From contig JAWQEG010000710.1 in NCBI GenBank assembly GCA_033782935.1, positions 4,154,001 through 4,218,000 on the forward strand: a DNA stretch of 64,000 nt, in the 5' to 3' direction. Each line of letters opens with the position of its first letter. The stretch's first letter is position 1. This document shows, piece by piece, positions 50,013-63,879 of this stretch. The stretch comes from Petrolisthes cinctipes. Taxonomy: Eukaryota; Arthropoda; Malacostraca; Decapoda; Porcellanidae. A model generated the notes under the pieces. That model worked only from the letters and a program-made list of their open reading frames with translations. It had not been told where the DNA came from and made no database searches. A program made the position numbers and the translations under genes.

Positions 50013-52562
50013 CAAATTCAGGCTCAAAACACCCGAAAATTCAATATTTTGGGGTCCCAGAAGCAATCTGTACATGCCTACTCAGTGTTAGAGTATTTTC
50101 AAAATACAGGCCCAAAACATGCTGAAAATCGATATTTTAGATGCCCAAAGTCAATATGTGCATGTATCTTCTGTACCCGTTTATATATCAAATTCAGGCT
50201 CAAAACACCCGAAAATTCAATATTTTGGGGTCCCAGAATCAATCTGTACATGCCTACACAGTGCTAGAATATTTTCAAAATATAGGCTAAAAACATGCTA
50301 AAAATCGATATTATAGGTGCCAAAAAATCTAGATCTCAAATTCAGTCCCATAACACCCGAAAATTCGATATTTAGAGGTCCCAGAAGGTATCTGTACATG
50401 CCTACTCCGTGTTAGAGTATTTTCAAAATACAGGCCAAAAACATACTGAAAATCGATCTTTTAGGTGCCCAAAAGTCGATATGTGCATGCATCTTCAGTA
50501 CCCGTTTATATCTCAAATTCAGGCTCAAAACACCCGAAAATTCAATATTTTGGGGTCCCAGAAGCAATCTGTACATGCCTACTCAGTGTTAGAGTATTTT
50601 CAAAATACAGGCCCAAAACATGCTGAAAATCGACATTTTAGGTGCCAAAAAATCTATATCTCAAATTCAGTCCCATAACACCCGAAAATTCGATATTTAG
50701 AGGTCCCAGAAGGTATCTGTACATGCCTACTCCGTGTTAGAGTATTTTCAAAATACAGGCCAAAAACATACTGAAAATCGATCTTTTAGGTGCCCAAAAG
50801 TCGATATGTGCATGCATCTTCTGTACCCGTTTATATCTCAAATTCAGGCTCAAAACACCCGAAAATTCAATATTTTGGGGTCCCAGAAGCAATCTGTACA
50901 TGCCTACTCAGTGCTAGAATATTTTCAAAATATAGGCTAAAAACATGCTAAAAATCGACATTTTAGGTGCCAAAAAATCGATATCTCAAATTCAGTCCCA
51001 AAACACCCGAAAATTCGATATTTAGAGGTCCCAGAAGGTATCTGTACATGCCTACTCCGTGTTAGAGTATTTTCAAAATACAGGCCAAAAACATACTGAA
51101 AATCGATCTTTTAGGTGCCCAAAAGTCGTTATGTGCATGCATCTTCTGTACCCGTTTATATCTCAAATTCTGGCCCTAAACACCCGAAAATTCGATATTT
51201 TGGGGTCCCAGAAGCGATCTGTACATGACTACTCCGTGTTAGAGTATTTTCAAAATTCAGGCCCAAAACATGCTGAAAATCGATATTTTTGGTGCCCAAA
51301 GTCAATATGTGCATGTATCTTCTGTACCCGTTTATATCTGAAATTTAGGCTCAAAATACCCGAAAATTCAATATTTTGGGGTCCCAGAAGCAATCTGTAC
51401 AGTGCTAGAATATTTTCAAAATATAGGCTAAAAACATGCTAAAATTCGATCTTTTAGGTGCCAAAAAGTCGATATCTCAAATTCAGTCCCAAAACACCCG
51501 AAAATTCGATATTTAGGGGTCCCAGAAGCGATCTGTACATGCCTACTCCGTGTTAGAGTATTTTCAAAATACATGCTCAAAACATACTGAAAATCGATCT
51601 TTTAGGTGCACAAAAGTCGATATGTGCATGCATCTTCAGTACCCGTTTATATCTCAAATTCAGGCTCAAAACACCCGAAAATTCAATATTTTCGGGTCCC
51701 AGAAGCAATCTGTACATGCCTACTCAGTGTTAGAGTATTTTCAAAATACAGGCCCAAAACATGCTGAAAATCGATATTTTAGATGCCCAAAGTCAATATG
51801 TGCATGTATCTTCTGTACCCGTTTATATCTCAAATTCAGACTCAAAACACCCGAAAATTCAATATTTTGGGGTCCCAGAAGCAATCTGTACATGCCTACT
51901 CAGTGCTAGAATATTTTCAAAATATAGGCTGAAAACATGCTAAAAATAGATCTTTTAGGTGCCAAAAAGTCTATATCTCAAATTCAGTCCCAAAACACCC
52001 GAAAATTCGATATTTAGGGGTCCCAGAAGCGATCTGTACATGCCTACTCCGTGTTAGAGTATTTTCAAAATATATGCTCAAAACATACTGAAAATCGATC
52101 TTTTAGGTGCACAAAAGTCGATATGTGCATGCATCTTCAGTACCCGTTTATATCTCAAATTCAGGCTCAAAACACCCGAAAATTCAATATTTTGGGGTCC
52201 CAGAAGCAATCTGTACATGCCTACTCAGTGTTAGAGTATTTTCAAAATACAGGCCCAAAACATGCTGAAAATCGATATTTTAGATGCCCAAAGTCAATAT
52301 GTGCATGTATCTTCTGTACCCGTTTATATCTCAAATTCAAGCTCAAAATACCCGAAAAATCAATATTTTGGGGTCCCAGAAGCAATCTGTACAGTGCTAG
52401 AATATTTTCAAAATATAGGCTAAAAACATGCTAAAATTCGATCTTTTAGGTGCCAAAAAGTCGATATCTCAAATTCAGTCCCAAAACACCCGAAAATTCG
52501 ATATTTAGGGGTTCCAGAAGCGATCTGTACATGCCTACTCCGTGTTAGAGTATTTTCAAAAT
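49929..52562 (+). repeat. 2,634-bp tandem duplication, copy 1
   Basis: Shared rare variants include gtttatatatcaaattc, aaatctagatctc, aaatctatatctc, gtcgttatgtgc, acatgactactcc, atctgaaatttaggc and aaaatacccg. All lie 2,634 bp apart in the two copies. Copies differ at a few scattered bases (for example agaatcaatc near 50228, where copy 2 has agaagcaatc). Confidence 0.9.
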
Positions 52563-55196
52563 ACATGCTCAAAACATACTGAAAATCGATCTTTTAGGTG
52601 CACAAAAGTCGATATGTGCATGCATCTTCAGTACCCGTTTATATCTCAAATTCAGGCTCAAAACACCCGAAAATTCGATATTTTGGGGTCCCAGAAGCAA
52701 TCTGTACATGCCTTCTCAGTGTTAGAGTATTTTCAAAATACAGGCCCAAAACATGCTGAAAATCGATATTTTAGATGCCCAAAGTCAATATGTGCATGTA
52801 TCTTCTGTACCCGTTTATATATCAAATTCAGGCTCAAAACACCCGAAAATTCAATATTTTGGGGTCCCAGAAGCAATCTGTACATGCCTACACAGTGCTA
52901 GAATATTTTCAAAATATAGGCTAAAAACATGCTAAAAATCGATATTATAGGTGCCAAAAAATCTAGATCTCATATTCAGTCCCATAACACCCGAAAATTC
53001 GATATTTAGAGGTCCCAGAAGGTATCTGTACATGCCTACTCCGTGTTAGAGTATTTTCAAAATACAGGCCAAAAACATACTGAAAATCGATCTTTTAGGT
53101 GCCCAAAAGTCGATATGTGCATGCATCTTCAGTACCCGTTTATATCTCAAATTCAGGCTCAAAACACCCGAAAATTCAATATTTTGGGGTCCCAGAAGCA
53201 ATCTGTACATGCCTACTCAGTGTTAGAGTATTTTCAAAATACAGGCCCAAAACATGCTGAAAATCGACATTTTAGGTGCCAAAAAATCTATATCTCAAAT
53301 TCAGTCCCATAACACCCGAAAATTCGATATTTAGTGGTCCCAGAAGGTATCTGTACATGCCTACTCCGTGTTAGAGTATTTTCAAAATACAGGCCAAAAA
53401 CATACTGAAAATCGATCTTTTAGGTGCCCAAAAGTCGATATGTGCATGCATCTTCTGTACCCGTTTATATCTCAAATTCAGGCTTAAAACACCCGAAAAT
53501 TCAATATTTTGGGGTCCCAGAAGCAATCTGTACATGCCTACTCAGTGCTAGAATATTTTCAAAAAATAGGCTAAAAACATGATAAAAATCGACATTTTAG
53601 GTGCCAAAAAATCGATATCTCAAATTCAGTCCCAAAACACCCGAAAATTCGATATTTAGAGGTCCCAGAAGGTATCTGTACATGCCTACTCCGTGTTAGA
53701 GTATTTTCAAAATACAGGCCAAAAACATACTGAAAATCGATCTTTTAGGTGCCCAAAAGTCGTTATGTGCATGCATCTTCTGTACCCGTTTATATCTCAA
53801 ATTCTGGCCCTAAACACCCGAAAATTCGATATTTTGGGGTCCCAGAAGCGATCTGTACATGACTACTCCGTGTTAGAGTATTTTCAAAATTCAGGCCCAA
53901 AACATGCTGAAAATCGATATTTTTGGTGCCCAAAGTCAATATGTGCATGTATCTTCTGTACCCGTTTATATCTGAAATTTAGGCTCAAAATACCCGAAAA
54001 TTCAATATTTTGGGGTCCCAGAAGCAATCTGTACAGTGCTAGAATATTTTCAAAATATAGGCTAAAAACATGCTAAAATTCGATCTTTTAGGTGCCAAAA
54101 AGTCGATATCTCAAATTCAGTCCCAAAACACCCGAAAATTCGATATTTAGGGGCCCCAGAAGCGATCTGTACATGCCTACTCCGTGTTAGAGTATTTTCA
54201 AAATACATGCTCAAAACATACTGAAAATCGATCTTTTAGGTGCACAAAAGTCGATATGTGCATGCATCTTCAGTACCCGTTTATATCTCAAATTCAGGCT
54301 CAAAACACCCGAAAATTCAATATTTTGGGGTCCCAGAAGCAATCTGTACATGCCTACTCAGTGTTAGAGTATTTTCAAAATACAGGCCCAAAACATGCTG
54401 AAAATCGATATTTTAGATGCCTAAAGTCAATATGTGCATGTATCTTCTGTACCCGTTTATATCTCAAATTCAGACTCAAAACACCCGAAAATTCAATATT
54501 TTGGGGTCCCAGAAGCAATCTGTACATGCCTACTCAGTGCTAGAATATTTTCAAAATATAGGCTAAAAACATGCTAAAAATCGATCTTTTAGGTGCCAAA
54601 AAGTCTATATCTCAAATTCAGTCCCAAAACACCCGAAAATTCGATATTTAGGGGTCCCAGAAGCGATCTGTACATGCCTACTCCGTGTTAGAGTATTTTC
54701 AAAATACATGCTTAAAACATACTGAAAATCGATCTTTTAGGTGCACAAAAGTCGATATGTGCATGCATCTTCAGTACCCGTTTATATCTCAAATTCAGGC
54801 TCAAAACACCCGAAAATTCAATATTTTGGGGTCCCAGAAGCAATCTGTACATGCCTACTCAGTGTTAGAGTATTTTCAAAATACAGGCCCAAAACATGCT
54901 GAAAATCGATATTTTAGATGCCTAAAGTCAATATGTGCATGTATCTTCTGTACCCGTTTATATCTCAAATTCAGTCTCAAAATACCCGAAAATTCAATAT
55001 TTTGGGGTCCCAGAAGCAATCTGTACAGTGCTAGAATATTTTCAAAATATAGGCTAAAAACATGCTAAAATTCGATCTTTTAGGTGCCAAAAAGTCGATA
55101 TCTCAAATTCAGTCCCAAAACACCCGAAAATTCGATATTTAGGGGTTCCAGAAGCGATCTGTACATGCCTACTCCGTGTTAGAGTATTTTCAAAAT
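52563..55196 (+). repeat. 2,634-bp tandem duplication, copy 2
   Basis: Follows copy 1 head to tail. Private changes include tttagtggtccc near 53330, ggcttaaaac near 53482, aaaaaataggc with catgataaaaa near 53562, and ggggccccag near 54150. The presence of several private changes makes it older, or less corrected, than the 3,320-bp pair. Confidence 0.9.
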
Positions 55197-58100
55197 ACAT
55201 GCTCAAAACATACTGAAAATCGATCTTTTAGGTACACAAAAGTCGATATGTGCATGCATCTTCAGTACCCGTTTATATCTCAAATTCAGGCTCAAAACAC
55301 CCGAAAATTCAATATTTTGGGGTCCCAGAAGCAATCTGTACATGCCTAATCAGTGTTAGAGTATTTTCAAAATACAGGCCCAAAACATGCTGAAAATCGA
55401 TATTTTAGATGCCCAAAGTCAATATGTGCATGTATCTTTTGTACCCGTTTATATCTCAAATTCAGACTCAAAACACCCGAAAATTCAATATTTTGGGGTC
55501 CCAGAAGCAATCTGTACATGCCTACTCAGTGTTAGAGTATTTTCAAAATACAGGCCCAAAACATGCTGAAAATCGATATTTTAGATGCCCAAAGTCAATA
55601 TGTGCATGTATCTTCTGTACCCGTTTATATATCAAATTCAGGCTCAAAACACCCGAAAATTCAATATTTTGGGGTCCCAGAAGCAATCTGTACATGCCTA
55701 CACAGTGCTAGAATATTTTTTTAAAATATAGGCTAAAAACATGCTAAAAATCGATATTATAGGTGCCAAAAAATCTAGATCTCAAATTCAGTCCCATAAC
55801 ACCCGAAAATTCGATATTTAGAGGTCCCAGAAGCGATCTGTACATGCCTACTCCGTGTTAGGGTATTTTCAAAATACAGGCCAAAAACATACTGAAAATC
55901 GATCTTTTAGGTGCCCAAAAGTCGATATGTGCATGCATCTTCTGTACCCGTTTATATCTCAAATTCTGGCCCTAAACACCCGAAAATTCGATATTTTGGG
56001 GTCCCAGAAGCGATCTGTACATGCCTACTCCGTGTTAGAGTATTTTCAAAATTCAGGCTCAAAACATGCTGAAAATCGATCTTTTTGGTGCACAAAAGTC
56101 GATATGTGCATGCATCTTCAGTACCCGTTTATATCTCAAATTCAGGCTCAAAACACCCGAAAATTCGATATTTTCGGGTCCCAGAAGCAATCTGTACATG
56201 CCTACTCCGTGTTAGAGTATTTTCAAAATTCAGGCCCAAAACATGCTGAAAATCGATATTTTTGGTGCCCAAAGTCAATATGTGCATGTATCTTCTGTAC
56301 CCGTTTATATCACAAATTCAGGCTTAAAACAACCGAAAATTCAATATTTTGGGGTCCCAGATGCAATCTGTACATGCCTACTCAGTGCTAGAATATTTTC
56401 AAAATATAGGCTAAAAGCATGCTAAAAATCGATCTTTTAGGTGCCAAAAAGTCGATATCTCAAATTCAGTCCCAAAACACCCGAAAATTCGATATTTAGG
56501 GGTCCCAGAAGCGATCTGTACATGCCTACTCCGTGTTAGAGTATTTTCAAAATATATGCTCAAAACATACTGAAAATCGATCTTTTAGGTGCACAAAAGT
56601 CGATATGTGCATGCATCTTCAGTACCCGTTTATATTTCAAATTCAGGCTCAAAACACCCGAAAATTCAATATTTTGGGGTCCCAGAAGCAATCTGTACAT
56701 GCCTACACAGTGCTAGAATATTTTCAAAATATAGGCTAAAAACATGCTAAAAATCGAAATTTTAGGTGCCAAAAAATCGATATCTCAAATTCAGTCCCAA
56801 AACACCCGAAAATTCCATATTTCGGGGTCCCAGAAGCAATCTGTACATGCCTACTCCGTGTTAGAGTATTTTCAAAATACATGCACAAAACATACTGAAA
56901 ATCGATCTTTTAGGTGCACAAAAGTCGATATGTGCATGCATCTTCAGTAACCGTTTATATCTCAAATTCAGGCTCAAAACACCCGAAAATTCAATATTTT
57001 GGGGTCCCAGAAGCAATCTGTACATGCCTGCTCAGTGTTAGAGTATTTTCAAAATACAGGCCCAAAACATGCTAAAAATCGATATTTTAGATGCCCAAAG
57101 TCAATATGTGCATGTATCATCTGTACCCGTTTATATCTCAAATTCAGGCTCAAAACACCCGAAAATTCAATATTTTGGGGTCCCAGAAGCAATCTGTACA
57201 TGCCTACACAGTGCTAGAATATTTTCAAAATACAGGCCAAAAACATACTGAAAATCGATCTTTTAGGTGCCCGAAAGTCAATATGTGCATGCATCTTCTG
57301 TACCCGTTTATATCTCAAATTCTGGCCCTAAACACCCGAAAATTCGATATTTTGGGGTCCCAGAAGCGATCTGTACATGCCTGGCACTCCGTGCTAGAGT
57401 ATTTTCAAAATTCAGGCCTAAAACATGCTGAAAATCGATCTTTTAGGTGCACAAAAGTCGATATGTGCATGCATCTTCAGTACCCGTTTATATCTCAAAT
57501 TCAGGCTCAAAACACCGGAAAATTCGATATTTTTGGTTCCCAGAAGCGATCTGTACATGCCTACTCCGTGTTAGAGTATTTTCAAAATTCAGGTCCAAAA
57601 CATGCTGAAAATCGATGTTTTTGGTGCCCAAAGTCAATATGTGCATGTATCTTCTGTACCCGTTTATATCTCAAATTCAGGCTCAAAACAACCGAAAATT
57701 CAATATTTTGGGGTCCCAGAAGCAATCTGTAGATGCCTACACAGTGCTAGAATATTTTCAAAATATAGGCTAAAAACATGCTAAAAATCGATCTTTTAGG
57801 TGCCAGAAAGTCGATTTTTCAAATTCAGTCCCAAAACTCCCGAAAATTCGATATTTAGGGGTCCCAGAAGCGATCTGTACAAGCCTACTCCGAATAGAGT
57901 ATTTTCAAAATACATGCTCAAAACATACTGAAAATCGATCTTTTAGGTGCACAAAAGTCGATATGTGCATGCATCTTCAGTACAAGTTTATATCTCAAAT
58001 TCAGGCTCAAAACACCCGAAAATTCAATATTTTGGGGTCCCAGAAGCAATCTGTACATGCCTACTCAGTGTTAAAGTATTTTCAAAATACAGGCCCAAAA

Positions 58101-61100
58101 CATGCTGAAAATCGATATTTTAGATGCCCAAAGTCAATATGTGCATGTATCTTCTGTACCCGTTTATATCTCAAATTCAGGCTCAAAACACCAGAAAATT
58201 CAATATTTTGGGGTCCTAGAAGCAATCTGTACATGCCTACACAGTGCTAGAATATTTTCAAAATATAGGCTAAAAACATGCTGAAAATCGATATTTTAGG
58301 TGCCAAAAAATCGATATCTCAAATTCAGTCCCAAAACACCCGAAAATTCGATATTTAGAGGTCCCAGAAGCGATCTGTACATGCCTACTCCGTGTTAGAG
58401 TATTTTCAAAATACAGGCCAAAAACATACTGAAAATCGATCTTTTAGGTGCACAAAAGTCGATATGTGCATGCATCTTCTGTACCCGTTTATATCTCAAA
58501 TTCTGGCCGTAAACACCCGAAAATTCGATATTTTGGGGTCCCAGAAGCGATCTGTACATGCCTACTCCGTGTTAGAGTATTTTCAAAATTCAGGCCCAAA
58601 ACATGCTGAAAATCGATATTTTTGGTGCCCAAAGTCAATATGTGCATTTATCTTCTGTACCCGTTTATATCTCAAATTCAGGCTCAAAACACCCGAAAAT
58701 TCAATATTTTGGGGTCCCAGAAGCAATCTGTACATGCCTTCTCAGTGCTAGAATATTTTCAAAATATAGGCTAAAAACATGCTAAAAATCGATCTTTTAG
58801 GTGCCAAAAAGTCGATATCTCAAATTCAGTCCCAAAACACCCGAAAATTCGATATTTAGGGGTCCCAGAAGCGATCTGTACATGCCTACTCCGTGTTAGA
58901 GTATTTTCAAAATACATGCTCAAAACATACTGAAAATCGATCTTTTAGGTGCACAAAAGTCGATATGTGCATGCATCTTCAGTACCCGTATATATCTCAA
59001 ATTCAGGCTCAAAACACCCGAAAATTCAATATTTTGGGGTCCCAGAAGCAATCTGTACATGCCTACTCAGTGTTAGAGTATTTTCAAAATTCAGGCCCAA
59101 AACATGCTGAAAATCGATCTTTTAGGTGCACAAAAGTCGATATGTGCATGCATCTTCAGTACCCGTTTATATCTCAAATTCAGGCTCAAAACACCCGAAA
59201 ATTCGATATTTTTGGGTCCCAGAAGCAATCTGTACATGCCTACTCTGTGTTAGAGTATTTTCAAAATACAGGCCCAAAACATGCTGAAAATCGATATTTT
59301 AGATGCCCAAAGTCAATATGTGCATGTATCTTCTGTACCCGTTTATATATCAAATTCAGGCTCAAAACACCCGAAAATTCAATATTTTGGGGTCCCAGAA
59401 GCAATCTGTACATGCCTACACAGTGCTAGAATATTTTCAAAATATAGGCTAAAAACATGCTAAAAATCGACATTTTAGGTGCAAAAAATCGATATCTCAA
59501 ATTCAGTCCCAAAACACCCGAAAATTCGATATTTAGGGGTCCCAGAAGCGATCTGTACATGCCTACTCCGTGTTAGAGTATTTTCAAAATACATGCTCAA
59601 AACATACTGAAAATCGATCTTTTAGGTGCACAAAAGTCGATATGTGCATGCATCTTCAGTACCCGTTTATATCTCAAATTCAGGCTCAAAACACCCGAAA
59701 ATTCAATATTTTGGGGTCCCAGAAGCAATCTGTACATGCCTACACAGTGCTAGAATATTTTCAAAATATAGGCTAAAAACATGCTAAAAATCGACATTTT
59801 AGGTGCCAAAAAATCGATATCTCAAATTCAGTCCCAAAACACCCGAAAATTCGATATTTAGAGGTCCCAGAAGGTATCTGTACATGCCTACTCCGTGTTA
59901 GAGTATTTTCAAAGTACAGGCCAAAAATATACTGAAAATCGATCTTTTAGGTGCCCAAAAGTCGATATGTGCATGCATCTTCTGTACCCGTTTATATCTC
60001 AAATTCTGGCCCTAAACACCCGAAAATTCGATATTTTGGGGTCCCAGAAGCGATCTGTACATGCCTACTCCGTGTTAGAGTATTTTCAAAATTCAGGCCC
60101 AAAACATGCTGAAAATCGATATTTTTGGTGCCCAAAGTCAATATGTGCATGTATCTTCTGTACCCGTTTATATCTCAAATTCAGGCTCAAAACACCCAAA
60201 AATTCAATATTTTGGGGTCCCAGAAGCAATCTGTACAGTGCTAGAATATTTTCAAAATATAGGCTAAAAACATGCTAAAAATCGATCTTTTAGGTGCCAA
60301 AAAGTCGATATCTCAAATTCAGTCCCAAAACACCCGAAAATTCGATATTTAGGGGTCCCAGAAGCGATCTGTACATGCCTACTCCGTGTTAGAGTATTTT
60401 CAAAATACATGCTCAAAACATACTGAAAATCGATCTTTTAGGTGCACAAAAGTCGATATGTGCATGCATCGTCAGTACCCGTTTATATCTCAAATTCAGG
60501 CTCAAAACACCCGAAAATTCAATATTTTGGGGTCCCAGAAGCAATCTGTACATGCCTACACAGTGCTAGAATATTTTCAAAATATAGGCTAAAAACATGC
60601 TAAAAATCGACATTTTAGGTGCCAAAAAATCGATATCTCAAATTCAGTCCCAAAACACCCGAAAATTCGATATTTAGGGGTCCCAGAAGCGATCTGTACA
60701 TGCCTACTCCGTGTTAGAGTATTTTCAAAATACATGCTCAAAACATACTGAAAATCGATCTTTTAGGTGCACAAAAGTCGATATGTGCATGCATCTTCAG
60801 TACCCGTTTATATCTCAAATTCAGGCTCAAAACACCCGAAAATTCAATATTTTGGGGTCCCAAAAGCAATCTGTACATGCCTACTCAGTGTTAAAGTATT
60901 TTCAAAATACAGGCCAAAAAACATGCTGAAAATCGATATTTTAGATGCCCAAAGTCAATATGTGCATGTATCTTCTGTACCCGTTTATATCTCAAATTCA
61001 GGCTCAAAACACCCGAAAATTCAATATTTTGGGGTCCCAGAAGCAATCTGTACATGCCTACACAGTGCTAGAATATTTTCAAAATATAGGCTAAAAACAT

Positions 61101-62069
61101 GCTAAAAATCGACATTTTAGGTGCCAAAAAATCGATATCTCAAATTCATTCACAAAACACCCGAAAATTCGATATTTAGAGGTCCCAGAAGGTATCTGTA
61201 CATGCCTACTCCGTGTTAGAGTATTTTCAAAATACAGGCCAAAAACATACTGAAAATCGATCTTTTAGGTACCCACAAGTCGATATGTGCATGCATCTTC
61301 TGTACCCGTTTATATCTCAAATTCTGGCCCTAAACACCCGAAAATTCGATATTTTGGGGTCCCAGAAGCGATCTGTACTTGCCTACTCCGTGTTAGAGTA
61401 TTTTCAAAATTCAGGCCCAAAACATGCTGAAAATCGATATTTTTGGTGCCCAAAGTCAATATGTGCATGTATCTTCTGTACCCGTTTATATTTCAAATTC
61501 AGGCTCAAAACACCCGAAAATTCAATATTTTGGGGTCCCAGAAGCAATCTGTACAGTGCTAGAATATTTTCAAAATATAGGCTAAAAACATGCTAAAAAT
61601 CGATTTTTTAGGTGCCAAAAAGTCGATATCTCAAATTCAGTCCCAAAACACCCGAAAATTCAATATTTTGGGGTCCCAGAAGCAATCTGTACATGCCTAC
61701 TCAGTGTTAGAGTATTTTCAAAATACAGGCCCAAAACATGCTGAAAATCGATATTTTAGATGCCCAAAGTCAATAGGTGCATGTATCTTCTGTACCCGTT
61801 TATATATCAAATTCAGGCTAGATACACCCAAAAATTCAATATTTTGGGGTCCCAGAAGCAATCTGTACATGCCTACACAGTGCTAGAATATTTTCAAAAT
61901 ATAGGCTAAAAACATGCTAAAAATCGACATTTTAGGTGCCAAAAAATCGATATCTCAAATTCAGTCCCAAAACACCCGAAAATTCGATATTTAGGGGTCC
62001 CAGAAGCGATCTGTACATGCCTACTCCGTGTTAGAGTATTTTCAAAATACATGCTCAAAACATACTGAA
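55197..62069 (+). repeat. Right-hand mixed HOR region
   Basis: Only satellite HORs are present, with hybrid monomers. Local oddities are the expanded T run near 55720, gcctggcactccg near 57380 (three extra bases) and ctccgaatagag near 57890 (three bases short). A gtttatatatcaaattc variant recurs near 55628, 59346 and 61802, tying this region to the 2,634-bp blocks. Confidence 0.8.
55281..55632 (+). repeat. Tandem B-B monomer pair (352 bp)
   Basis: Anchors at 55281, 55457 and 55633 are 176 bp apart, and both monomers are B1 (gtcaatatgtgcatgta). The next monomer, 55633-55782, is a C of 150 bp because its dyad has become aatatttttttaaaatat, two bases longer than usual. Confidence 0.85.
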
Positions 62070-62700
62070 AATCGATCTTTTAGGTGCACAAAAGTCGATA
62101 TGTGCATGCATCTTCAGTACCCGTTTATATCTCAAATTCAGGCTCAAAACACCCGAAAATTCAATATTTTGGGGTCCCAGAAGCAATCTGTACATGCCTA
62201 CTCAGTGTTAAAGTATTTTCAAAATACAGGCCCAAAACATGCTGAAAATCGATATTTTAGATGCCCAAAGTCAATATGTGCATGTATCTTCTGTACCCGT
62301 TTATATCTCAAATTCAGGCTCAAAACACCCGAAAATTCAATATTTTGGGGTCCCAGAAGCAATCTGTACATGCCTACACAGTGCTAGAATATTTTCAAAA
62401 TATAGGCTAAAAACATGCTGAAAATCGATATTTTAGGTGCCAAAAAATCGATATCTCAAATTCAGTCCCAAAACACAAGAAAATTCGATATTTAGAGGTC
62501 CCAGAAGGTATCTGTACATGCCTACTCCGTGTTAGAGTATTTTCAAAATACAGGCCAAAAACATACCGAAAATCGATCTTTTAGGTGCCCAAAAGTCGAT
62601 ATGTGCATGCATCTTCTGTACCCGTTTATATCTCGAATTCTGGCACTAAACACCCGAAAATTCGATAATTTGGGGTCCCAGAAGCGATCTGTACATGCCT
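62070..62700 (+). repeat. 1,179-bp repeat, matching part of copy 1
   Basis: The rare cacaagaaaattcg (62474) and ttcgataatttgggg (62661) recur exactly 1,179 bp later at 63653 and 63840. The match starts inside an A1 second half and ends before ctaatccgtg. Confidence 0.86.
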
Positions 62701-63248
62701 AATCCGTGTTAGAGTATTTTCAAAATTCAGGCCCAAAACATGCTGAAAATCGATATTTTTGGTGACCAAAGTCAATATGTGCATGTATCTTCTGTACCCG
62801 TTTATATCTCAAATTCAGGCTCAAAACCCCCGAAAATTCAATATTTTGGGGTCCCAGAAGCAATCTGTACATGCCTTCTCAGTGCTAGAATATTTTCAAA
62901 ATATAGGCTAATAACATGCTAAAAATCGATCTTTTAGGTGCCAAAAAGTCGATATCTCAAATTCAGTCCCAAAACACCCGAAAATTCGATATTTAGGGGT
63001 CCCAGAAGCGATTTGTACATGCATACTCCGTGTTAGAGTATTTTCAAAATACATGCTCAAAACATACTGAAAATCGATCTTTTAGGTGCACAAAAGTCGA
63101 TATGTGCATGCATCTTCAGTACCCGTTTATATCTCAAATTCAGGCTCAAAACACCCGAAAATTCAATATTTTGGGGTCCCAGAAGCAATCTGTACATGCC
63201 TACTCAGTGTTAGAGTATTTTCAAAATTCAGGCCCAAAACATGCTGAA

Positions 63249-63879
63249 AATCGATCTTTTAGGTGCACAAAAGTCGATATGTGCATGCATCTTCAGTACC
63301 CGTTTATATCTCAAATTCAGGCTCAAAACACCCGAAAATTCAATATTTTGGGGTCCCAGAAGAAATCTGTACATGCCTACTCAGTGTTAAAGTATTTTCA
63401 AAATACAGGCCCAAAACATGCTGAAAATCGATATTTTAGATGCCCAAAGTCAATATGTGCATGTATCTTCTGTACCCGTTTATATCTCAAATTCAGGCTC
63501 AAAACACCCGAAAATTCAATATTTTGGGGTCCCAGAAGCAATCTGTACATGCCTACACAGTGCTAGAATATTTTCAAAATATAGGCTAAAAACATGCTGA
63601 AAATCGATATTTTAGGTGCCAAAAAATCGATATCTCAAATTCAGTCCCAAAACACAAGAAAATTCGATATTTAGAGGTCCCAGAAGGTATCTGTACATGC
63701 CTACTCCGTGTTAGAGTATTTTCAAAATACAGGCCAAAAACATACTGAAAATCGATCTTTTAGGTGCCCAAAAGTCGATATGTGCATGCATCTTCTGTAC
63801 CCGTTTATATCTCAAATTCTGGCCCTAAACACCCGAAAATTCGATAATTTGGGGTCCCAGAAGCGATCTGTACATGCCT
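63249..63879 (+). repeat. 1,179-bp repeat, matching part of copy 2
   Basis: Counterpart of 62070-62700. It then diverges (ctactctgtg followed by a B1-type second half). The array runs off the right edge of the window in mid-monomer, so the true array is longer than 64 kb, and the same holds on the left. Confidence 0.85.

Noticed and set aside
55716..55730. Poly-T run as a transcription terminator or retroposon tail
   Set aside because: It is a two-base change in the C-monomer dyad (aatatttttttaaaatat), with normal satellite on both sides and no RNA gene or inserted element nearby.
57091..57732. Longest open frame (213 codons)
   Set aside because: It is several satellite half-monomers read through in one frame after local irregularities (the 3-bp insert near 57380). 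Its predicted sequence is the same repeated segments as elsewhere, not a new protein.
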